From an uncultured Selenomonadaceae bacterium (GTDB lineage: Bacteria; Bacillota; Negativicutes; Selenomonadales; Selenomonadaceae), in the NCBI GenBank assembly GCA_905236595.1, contig CAJORE010000056.1:1-7574 (forward strand): DNA of 7,574 nucleotides. The letters run 5' to 3'. Position 1 is the stretch's first letter. Each line of letters begins with the position of its first letter. This document shows positions 1 to 4,920 of this stretch, one piece after another. The notes below the pieces were generated by a model, which was given only the letters and a program-made list of their open reading frames with translations, did no database searches and had not been told where the DNA came from. Position numbers and translations under genes: made by a program.

Positions 1-63
1 AGTTGGTAGAGCAGGGGACTGAAAATCCCCGTGTCAGTGTTTCAATTCCGCTCGGAGGCACCA
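1..63 (+). tRNA. tRNA-Phe (GAA), 3' part; 5' end lies outside the window
   Basis: The window opens inside the D-arm of a tRNA. The anticodon stem is GGGGA (14-18) with TCCCC (26-30), around a seven-base loop whose anticodon GAA is at 21-23, which reads Phe codons. The T-arm is at 36-52, the acceptor 3' strand at 53-59, the discriminator A at 60, and an encoded CCA at 61-63. A discriminator A and this anticodon-arm sequence fit bacterial tRNA-Phe. About 13 bases at the 5' end are missing. One oddity is the base at tRNA position 53 (base 40): it is T rather than the near-universal G, so the last T-stem pair (53-61) is a T/C mismatch. It is probably the last gene of a tRNA transcript, since a terminator follows. 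Confidence 0.93.
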
Positions 64-81
64 TCTTTTTTCGATTTTACT

Positions 82-107
82 GCCCGCTGTAAGCGGGCTT
101 TTGTTTT
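82..107 (+). terminator. Intrinsic terminator after tRNA-Phe
   Basis: GCCCGC (82-87) pairs perfectly with GCGGGC (93-98) around a five-base loop and is followed by TTTTGTTTT (99-107). It starts 18 bases after the tRNA CCA, so it is well placed to end the tRNA transcript. It lies only 26 bases before the dedA start codon, so dedA either depends on readthrough or has a promoter overlapping this hairpin. Confidence 0.8.
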
Positions 108-133
108 ACGTTGATTTTTGCGCGAGGTGCGTT

Positions 134-739
134 ATGGAAAATTTTTCCGCCATGTTTTTATCCTTTATCCAAAGTTACGGCTATTTCGCCGTGGCGTTGC
201 TCATGGCTATGGAGAATGCCTGCATACCGATACCGAGTGAGCTTATTTTGGGCTTTGCCGGGTACTTGGTGTTTGCCGATCAAATGAGTTTCGGCGGCGC
301 TACCGTCTTTGGCATGATCGGCGGCATGGCCGGTTCCGTTTTTGCCTATTGGGTCGGGCATAAGGGCGGGCGTCCCTTTGTTGACCGTTACGGGCATTAT
401 TTTTTCGTCAAGCGCTCGCATCTTGATATGGCGCAACGTTGGTTTGACAAGTACGGCTTGAAGGCGGTGTTCTTTTCCCGGATGTTGCCGGTGGTGCGGA
501 CGTTTATATCGTTGCCCGCCGGTTTTGCCCACGTCGATATGAAAAAATTTCTGGCGCTCACGTTTTTGGGGTCGTTGCCGTGGACGATGCTCATTATTTT
601 CGCCGGTATGATGCTTGGTGAAAGTTGGCAACTCTTGACCGAAATAGGCCACGAAGCAAGCATTGCCTTCGTCGTAATCGTTATCGTCATAATCGGCGGC
701 TGGTATTTGCGCCGAAAAAAACGGCGTCGGCTTGAATGA
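134..739 (+). CDS. DedA family (VTT/SNARE-associated domain) inner-membrane protein
   Basis: This is a 201-residue integral membrane protein of the DedA family. Members are thought to flip or move lipid carriers such as undecaprenyl phosphate and phospholipids across the membrane, and to support envelope integrity and proton-motive-force homeostasis. Visible family marks are Glu27 and the PIPSE motif (32-36) near the first hydrophobic segment, a small-residue-rich segment around GGMAGS (63-68), the FDKYG stretch (104-108), and the diagnostic FSRMLPVVRTFISLPAG block (114-130) with Arg116, Arg122 and Gly130. A last hydrophobic helix (~178-192) is followed by a basic cytoplasmic tail, RRKKRRR. 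The ATG at 134 was chosen because GAGGTG (124-129) lies four bases upstream. The frame stays open to a TTG at 101, inside the terminator U-tract, which is an unlikely start. The exact substrate cannot be told from sequence. Confidence 0.93.
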   Translation: MENFSAMFLSFIQSYGYFAVALLMAMENACIPIPSELILGFAGYLVFADQMSFGGATVFGMIGGMAGSVFAYWVGHKGGRPFVDRYGHYFFVKRSHLDMAQRWFDKYGLKAVFFSRMLPVVRTFISLPAGFAHVDMKKFLALTFLGSLPWTMLIIFAGMMLGESWQLLTEIGHEASIAFVVIVIVIIGGWYLRRKKRRRLE

Positions 740-747
740 GGCGCCGT
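721..747 (+). terminator. Weak hairpin at the end of the dedA-like gene, possible terminator
   Basis: ACGGCGTC (721-728) can pair with GGCGCCGT (740-747), including one G-U pair, with an 11-base loop that contains the stop codon. The T-rich bases after it are interrupted (GCCTTATTCGTTTTT), so it is a poor intrinsic terminator. It is the only candidate close to the end of the gene; the much better one is ~240 bases downstream at 983-1028. Confidence 0.25.
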
Positions 748-846
748 GCCTTATTCGTTTTTCGCGTCCTTGGCGCGGCAAGCGGCACAGTATGAAAGAC
801 ACGGTAAGTGAGATGCCCGCAACAAACCGCAATTCCCACGTTGCTA

Positions 847-875
847 TTGCATTTTGGGGGCTTTGGGTGTAATAT
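847..875 (+). promoter_or_regulatory. Possible sigma-A promoter for nhaC
   Basis: TTGCAT (847-852) and TAATAT (870-875) are separated by 17 bases. They match the -35 consensus at three of six positions and the -10 at four of six. Transcription would start near 882, giving a leader of about 210 bases that includes the terminator at 983-1028. The match is modest and many such pairs occur by chance. Confidence 0.25.
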
Positions 876-982
876 AGCGTGCATAGTCGCTGATGACAAC
901 GCGCACCCGTGCGACGCGGGGCAAAACCATAATGGTAAGTTCAAGGAACACGGGAGGCGGCGTTTTTCCACATTCATGAACG

Positions 983-1028
983 AAGCGTTTGGCAAGTTTT
1001 GTGACGTGCCGGGCGCTTTTTGTCTTTT
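983..1028 (+). terminator. Intrinsic terminator / possible attenuator in the nhaC leader
   Basis: Bases 983-994 (AAGCGTTTGGCA) pair with 1007-1018 (TGCCGGGCGCTT) over 12 bp, including three consecutive G-U pairs, with a 12-base loop. The stem runs into TTTTTGTCTTTT (1017-1028). It ends 66 bases before the nhaC start. It could be a late terminator for the upstream transcript or, if the promoter at 847-875 is real, a conditional terminator controlling nhaC. A weaker alternative pairing of GCGC (1013-1016) with GCGC (1029-1032), followed by nine T, would exclude this stem. Confidence 0.6.
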
Positions 1029-1077
1029 GCGCAGAATTTTTTTTTCGTAACAAAGCAGCAGAGCAACAAAACAGGCG

Positions 1078-1084
1078 AAGGAGG
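1078..1084 (+). promoter_or_regulatory. Ribosome binding site that fixes the nhaC TTG start
   Basis: AAGGAGG is a near-perfect Shine-Dalgarno. It is followed ten bases later by TTG (1095) in the nhaC frame. No ATG or GTG in this frame lies nearby, so this site is the main reason for choosing the TTG start. Confidence 0.7.
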
Positions 1085-1094
1085 AACGATTTTT

Positions 1095-2609
1095 TTGGCG
1101 CATACGGCTTGGGCAGTATTGCCCCCACTAATAACCATCGCGTTGGCGCTTATCACCAAAGAGGTTTATTTTTCCCTCATCATCGGCATAATGAGCGGCG
1201 CATTGATGTTTGCCGAATTTGATTTTCTGACATCCGTCGGCGTTATGTGCGATATTATGGGTGAAAAAATCGGCGGCAATGCTAACATTTTGATTTTCCT
1301 CGTTATTTTGGGTATCTTGGTGGCGGCCATAACCCGTTCCGGCGCAACCCGCGCTTACGGCGACTGGGCGTTGCGCACCATAAAAAACGAAAAGAGCGCC
1401 ATGGCGGTAACGGCGCTCTTGGGTCTGGTCATATTCATCGACGATTACTTTAATTGTCTTACCGTCGGCACGGTTATGCGTCCGGTGACGGACAGATTCA
1501 AGATTGCCCGGGCGAAGCTCGCCTACATTATCGACGCCACGGCGGCGCCGATTTGCATTATCGCCCCCGTATCGAGTTGGGCGGCGGCGGTCGGTTCAAG
1601 TTTGCCGGAAGATGCGGCTATCGACGGATTCAACCTGTTTTTGCAGACCATTCCGTTTAACCTGTATGCCATTTTTACGCTGTTGTTTATGGCCTTTGTC
1701 ATTAAGACCGGGTATGACCTTGAACCGATGGCGGCGCGTGTGACCGAAGCGAAGAAACATTTTCGCGTGCCGGAAGAATATCGCGACACGGCCAAGGCAT
1801 CGGGAACGCTGAAAGATGACGGCAAAGGCGGCGTCATTGACTTGATAGCGCCGTTAGTTGTGCTTATTGCCGCGTGCGTCTATTGTATGCTTTATACCGG
1901 CGGAATTCACGACGGCAAGAGCATTGCCGACGCCTTTGCCGATTGTGATTCCGCAAAGGCGTTGGCGACGGGTTCGTTTATCGCGTTCATGTTCACGGGG
2001 CTTTGGTATTTGCCCCGGCGAATCATAACCTTTGCCGCTTTTTGTGATTGCTTCAGCCGCGGTTTTAAGGCGATGACGCCGGCGATATTCATTCTCTGTC
2101 TGGCGTGGACCCTGTCCGGCATTTTGAGCAATGATTACCTCAATTTGGGCGGATATGTCGGTGAAGTCGTCTCCGGCAGTACCGGCGTTATCGTCATGCT
2201 TCCGGCCATATTCTTCTTGGTGGCCATCGGTTTGGCGTTTGCCACCGGCACCAGCTGGGGCACCTTTGGCATATTGATTCCCATTGCGGTGGCTGTTTTG
2301 CAGGCGGATGTTGACGCGGGCAGTTCGTCCATGCTTGTTTTGTGTGTTGCAGCCATATTGTCGGGCGCTGTCGGCGGCGACCATGCCTCCCCCATATCCG
2401 ATACGACGATTTTGGCCAGCGCCGGCGCCCAATGCCACCATTTGGATCATGTGGCGACGCAACTTCCCTATGTGGTGGCTGTAGGTACGGCCAGTTTTGT
2501 CGGCTATGTTGCCGACGGTATTTTTGGCAACGGGTTCGTCGGATTGGCGGCGGGTTTTGTGGTCTTGGTGGGCATTATGTTTTTTGCGGCAACGCGCAAA
2601 GGAAAATGA
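1095..2609 (+). CDS. nhaC: NhaC-family Na+/H+ antiporter
   Basis: This is a 504-residue polytopic membrane transporter of the NhaC family (Pfam Na_H_antiporter), normal in length. Such proteins exchange Na+ for H+, and some relatives swap carboxylates, so the substrate is inferred. The N-terminus reads WAVLPPLITIALALITKE, the usual family beginning. Strong marks are FIDDYFNCLTVG (114-125, with Asp116 and Asp117), a following TAAPICIIAPVSSW stretch, the GGDHASPISDTT motif (427-438), and CHHLDHV shortly after. About a dozen hydrophobic segments are visible, with a soluble loop in the middle rich in charged residues. The TTG start is supported by AAGGAGG ten bases upstream and by family N-termini; extending to a TTG at 1020 would put terminator sequence into the protein. 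Translation might be modulated together with the leader terminator upstream. A sodium-dependent role would fit bacteria that couple decarboxylation or transport to Na+, but nothing in the window shows this. Confidence 0.9.
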   Translation: MAHTAWAVLPPLITIALALITKEVYFSLIIGIMSGALMFAEFDFLTSVGVMCDIMGEKIGGNANILIFLVILGILVAAITRSGATRAYGDWALRTIKNEKSAMAVTALLGLVIFIDDYFNCLTVGTVMRPVTDRFKIARAKLAYIIDATAAPICIIAPVSSWAAAVGSSLPEDAAIDGFNLFLQTIPFNLYAIFTLLFMAFVIKTGYDLEPMAARVTEAKKHFRVPEEYRDTAKASGTLKDDGKGGVIDLIAPLVVLIAACVYCMLYTGGIHDGKSIADAFADCDSAKALATGSFIAFMFTGLWYLPRRIITFAAFCDCFSRGFKAMTPAIFILCLAWTLSGILSNDYLNLGGYVGEVVSGSTGVIVMLPAIFFLVAIGLAFATGTSWGTFGILIPIAVAVLQADVDAGSSSMLVLCVAAILSGAVGGDHASPISDTTILASAGAQCHHLDHVATQLPYVVAVGTASFVGYVADGIFGNGFVGLAAGFVVLVGIMFFAATRKGK

Positions 2610-2625
2610 GCGCGAACGAATAAAC

Positions 2626-2642
2626 CGGCAGGACTCCTGCCG
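2626..2642 (+). repeat. Short perfect hairpin between nhaC and ubiX
   Basis: CGGCAGG (2626-2632) and CCTGCCG (2636-2642) are perfect complements around a three-base loop. No T-tract follows, so by itself it is not an intrinsic terminator. It sits 10 bases before the large terminator hairpin and may stabilise the nhaC mRNA 3' end or help folding. Confidence 0.6.
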
Positions 2643-2652
2643 CCAAACAGCG

Positions 2653-2688
2653 AAAATCTCCCGAAAGAAAATTTCGGGAGATTTTTTT
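2653..2688 (+). terminator. 14-bp terminator hairpin between nhaC and ubiX, abutting the ubiX ATG
   Basis: AAAATCTCCCGAAA (2653-2666) pairs perfectly with TTTCGGGAGATTTT (2672-2685) over 14 bp around the loop GAAAA. The T run continues to 2688, directly before ATG at 2689. As a terminator for nhaC this is a textbook structure. Its 3' arm also carries the only Shine-Dalgarno-like bases in front of ubiX, so transcript end and translation start share the same bases. Confidence 0.85.
2676..2680 (+). promoter_or_regulatory. ubiX ribosome binding site hidden in the terminator stem
   Basis: GGGAG, with the GGAG core at 2677-2680, lies eight bases before the ATG at 2689, a normal spacing. All of it is in the 3' arm of the 14-bp hairpin at 2653-2685, so it would be base-paired whenever the hairpin forms. 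No other Shine-Dalgarno is seen near this start. Confidence 0.55.
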
Positions 2689-3249
2689 ATGCGACTTATT
2701 ATCGGAATATCCGGCGCCAGCGGCGTCATAATGGGGGAAAGATTGTTGCGCGAACTAAAGCGCCAAAACGTCGAAACGCATCTCGTGATAACCGAGGGAG
2801 CGATGCGGACATTTGCCCTTGAAACTACGCTGGATTTGGCCGCCGTCGCCGATTTGGCAACGGCCAACTATGCGCCGCACGACTTGGGGGCGTCCATCGC
2901 CAGCGGAACTTTTGCGGCGGACGGCATGATCGTCATGCCCTGCAGTATGAAAACGGCGGCGGGGATTGCTTGCGGCTACGCCGACAACTTGCTTTTGCGG
3001 GCGGCGGACGTATGTATCAAAGAAGGGCGCAAAATCGTTTTGGTGCCGCGAGAAATGCCGCTTTCGCCGTTGCACCTCAAAAATTTGCGGAAGGCCGCCA
3101 AATTGGGGTGCATCGTCATGCCGCCAATGCTGACGTTTTACAATGGGTTAGATACGTTAGACGGACAGATTCGCCACATAATCGGCAAAGTCCTCGGTCA
3201 ATTCTCGTTGCCTTGCGACGGTTTTCGTCCGTGGCTCGGCAACGCCTAA
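2689..3249 (+). CDS. ubiX: Flavin prenyltransferase UbiX (prenyl-FMN synthase)
   Basis: This 186-residue protein joins a dimethylallyl group to reduced FMN to make prenylated FMN, the cofactor of UbiD-type decarboxylases, in the cytoplasm. The Rossmann-type FMN motif GISGASG is at 6-12, so the ATG at 2689 is the only sensible start. Other family blocks are LETTLDL (44-50, with Glu45), SIASGTF (69-75), MPCSMKT (83-89), the DNLLLRAADV region (99-108) and VPREMPLSPLHL (119-130, with Arg121 and Glu122). Length is normal for the family. The C-terminal part is unusual: after Phe150-Tyr151 the common RPQ-type sequence reads NGLDTLDG, and the later Arg of the usual NRVLDQF motif is Lys167. No ubiD lies in the window, so the user of the cofactor is unknown. 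The start is preceded directly by a terminator hairpin, and the stop overlaps that of purN. Confidence 0.92.
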   Translation: MRLIIGISGASGVIMGERLLRELKRQNVETHLVITEGAMRTFALETTLDLAAVADLATANYAPHDLGASIASGTFAADGMIVMPCSMKTAAGIACGYADNLLLRAADVCIKEGRKIVLVPREMPLSPLHLKNLRKAAKLGCIVMPPMLTFYNGLDTLDGQIRHIIGKVLGQFSLPCDGFRPWLGNA

Positions 3250-3863
3250 CCGATGCGCACTTTGCGCCCCACTATGCACAGGAGGCCTTCGCAATAAAGC
3301 TTTATGGCCTGCGGATAAATTTTATGTTCCTCGACCAAAATACGCGCCGCCAACGTTTCTTCGGTATCGTCGTCCAAGACCGGTACGGCGGCCTGCAAGA
3401 TTATCGGTCCCGTGTCCATGCCTTCGTCAACAAAATGCACGGTGCAACCCGACACTTTGACGCCGTAAGCTATGGTGTCGCGATGGGCATGGGCGCCGGG
3501 GAAGGCGGGCAACAGGGCGGGGTGAATGTTCATCGTCCGCCCGCCGTAGACGTGCAAAAACGTTTTGCCGAGTAAGCGCATGAAGCCCGCCAATATGACG
3601 AGGGTCACCCCGCGTTTTTGCAATTCGCCGATAAGCGCCGCTTCAAAGGCGTCGCGGTCGGCAAACCGGCGGCGATCGATGCACACGGCGGGCAGACCGG
3701 CTTTCTCGGCGCGGGTCAAAGCGGCGGCGTCCGGTTTGTCGCTGATGACGACGGCAATATCGGCGGCAATTTCGCCGCGGTTCACCGCCGTTATTATTGA
3801 TTGCAAATTCGTACCGCGTCCGGAGCAGAGTATGCCCAAGACTTCTTGTTTTGCGTCACTCAT
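3246..3863 (-). CDS. purN: Phosphoribosylglycinamide formyltransferase PurN
   Basis: PurN moves a formyl group from 10-formyl-tetrahydrofolate to GAR to give FGAR, the third step of purine synthesis. The 205-residue protein has the N-terminal substrate loop CSGRGTNLQSI (13-23) and the catalytic block NIHPALLPAFPGAHAH, with Asn112 and His114, and Asp150 in DEGMDTGPIILQ; these match E. coli Asn106, His108 and Asp144. The EEHKIYPQAI stretch near the C-terminus is also typical. The ATG at 3863 is preferred over a TTG one codon earlier. It overlaps the end of purM by eight bases and has only a weak Shine-Dalgarno (AAAGGG, 11 bases upstream), so translation is probably coupled to purM. It is the last gene of the cluster. 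Its TAG stop shares bases with the ubiX stop on the other strand. Confidence 0.96.
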   Translation of the reverse strand: MSDAKQEVLGILCSGRGTNLQSIITAVNRGEIAADIAVVISDKPDAAALTRAEKAGLPAVCIDRRRFADRDAFEAALIGELQKRGVTLVILAGFMRLLGKTFLHVYGGRTMNIHPALLPAFPGAHAHRDTIAYGVKVSGCTVHFVDEGMDTGPIILQAAVPVLDDDTEETLAARILVEEHKIYPQAIKLYCEGLLCIVGRKVRIG

Positions 3864-4902
3864 CAAATGCGCCGCCCTTTACGGAAACTTGCCCCGTGCC
3901 GCGCACGATACGCCCCAAGTCAAAGCATGGTTCGCGTTTGGCCGCCAAATCGACGCGGATTTTGGCCGCTTCGATGGGCGAGGCGATAATCACCATGCCG
4001 ATGCCCATGTTGAAGGTGCGGTACATTTCCGCCGCGCTCAGTTCGCCCCACATTTTCATGAGGTCGAAAATGAGCGGCGGATCCCAGGCGTCGGCTGTTA
4101 TCGTCGCATCCAAATTTTTCGGCAACAAGCGGGCGATGTTGTCGAAAAAGCCGCCGCCCGTGATATGAGCCATGCCGTTTATCGTGTATTTTTCGATGAG
4201 CGGCAGACAGATTTTCGGGTACAGGCGAGTCGGCGTCAACAGTTCTTCGCCCAAAGTCTTGCCTAATTCGCCGATATATTCGTTGGGGTTCATGTGTTTT
4301 ATGTCGAAAACGATTTTCCGAACCAGGGAAAAGCCGTTGGAATGAAGCCCCGACGACGGCAAGCCCAATATGACATCGCCGGCGCGAATGTTGTCGCCGG
4401 TGATTAGTTTGCCGCGCTCGGCAACGCCAACGGCAAAGCCCGCCACGTCATATTCGCCGTCCTTGTAAAAGCCGGCCATCTCCGCCGTTTCGCCGCCGAT
4501 TAGCGCACAACCCGCCTCGCGGCACGCGGCGGCAACGCCGTCCACAATTTGCGCCGCTTGCGTTGGATTCAGCTTGCCAACGGCAAGATAATCAAGGAAA
4601 AAGAGCGGCTCGGCGCCTTGCGCCAAAATATCGTTGACGCACATTGCTACGGCATCCTGACCGATTGTATCATGCTTATCAAGCATAAAGGCGAGTTTAA
4701 GCTTCGTCCCCACTCCGTCCGTGCCGGACACCAGGACGGGTTCCTTGTACTTTTTGGTGTTTAGGGCAAACAGTCCGCCAAAGCCGCCCAAATCCCCCAA
4801 AACTTCGGGGCGGTATGTGGATTTCACGCTGTCTTTTATCAGCGCGACGGTTTCGTTGCCGGCGTCGATGTCCACACCCGCCGCTTTATAAGTAAGTTCC
4901 AT
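3856..4902 (-). CDS. purM: Phosphoribosylformylglycinamidine cyclo-ligase (AIR synthetase) PurM
   Basis: PurM closes the imidazole ring by turning FGAM into AIR with ATP, the fifth pathway step. The 348-residue length is normal. Motifs in order are SGTDGVGTK (59-67), GQDAVAMCVNDI (81-92), GGETAEM (136-142), the SSGLHSNG loop (183-190), HITGGG (246-251) and FNMGIGM (297-303). These cover the ATP-binding and dimer-interface parts of the PurM fold, so the enzyme looks intact. The ATG at 4902 is preceded at eight bases by GGAG (bases 4911-4914 on the minus strand). The gene begins 18 bases after the purF stop and its end overlaps purN, which indicates one transcript. Confidence 0.97.
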   Translation of the reverse strand: MELTYKAAGVDIDAGNETVALIKDSVKSTYRPEVLGDLGGFGGLFALNTKKYKEPVLVSGTDGVGTKLKLAFMLDKHDTIGQDAVAMCVNDILAQGAEPLFFLDYLAVGKLNPTQAAQIVDGVAAACREAGCALIGGETAEMAGFYKDGEYDVAGFAVGVAERGKLITGDNIRAGDVILGLPSSGLHSNGFSLVRKIVFDIKHMNPNEYIGELGKTLGEELLTPTRLYPKICLPLIEKYTINGMAHITGGGFFDNIARLLPKNLDATITADAWDPPLIFDLMKMWGELSAAEMYRTFNMGIGMVIIASPIEAAKIRVDLAAKREPCFDLGRIVRGTGQVSVKGGAFDE

Positions 4903-4920
4903 AATGAAAACTCCAAAAAT

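Larger units (their letters stand above)
740..1094 (+). other. 355-base intergenic region between the dedA-like gene and nhaC
   Basis: No convincing gene is seen here. The stretch holds a candidate promoter (847-875), several small self-complementary elements, a strong terminator (983-1028), a nine-T run (1037-1045) and the nhaC ribosome binding site. The small elements are GTCGC 886-890 with GCGAC 911-915, CGCA 902-905 with TGCG 910-913, CCCGT 906-910 with ACGGG 950-954, and ACC 926-928 with GGT 934-936. Several are mutually exclusive, as one would expect of a folded leader. A 28-codon frame (893-979) ends four bases before the terminator stem, but it has no Shine-Dalgarno. I could not match the region to any riboswitch consensus I can recall. 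Confidence 0.6.

Noticed and set aside
158..832. Minus-strand open frame of 224 codons over the dedA-like gene
   Set aside because: Its translation is low-complexity, rich in His/Arg/Pro and without a family motif. It lies opposite a clear DedA gene.
880..983. T-box, lysine, cobalamin, SAM or purine riboswitch in the nhaC leader
   Set aside because: None of the conserved cores I can recall for these classes is present; only generic small stems are seen.
808..1050. Plus-strand 80-codon frame in the gap before nhaC
   Set aside because: It has no ribosome binding site and its Cys/His/Arg-rich translation has no recognisable fold. It would run through the promoter candidate and the terminator.
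2497..2688. Upstream extension of the ubiX frame into nhaC
   Set aside because: The frame is open but would translate the terminator. The FMN motif sits at residue 6 from the ATG at 2689, matching the family N-terminus.
1854..2867. Minus-strand open frame of 337 codons opposite nhaC and the start of ubiX
   Set aside because: It spans two real genes and a terminator and has no recognisable domain. It is a shadow of biased codon use.
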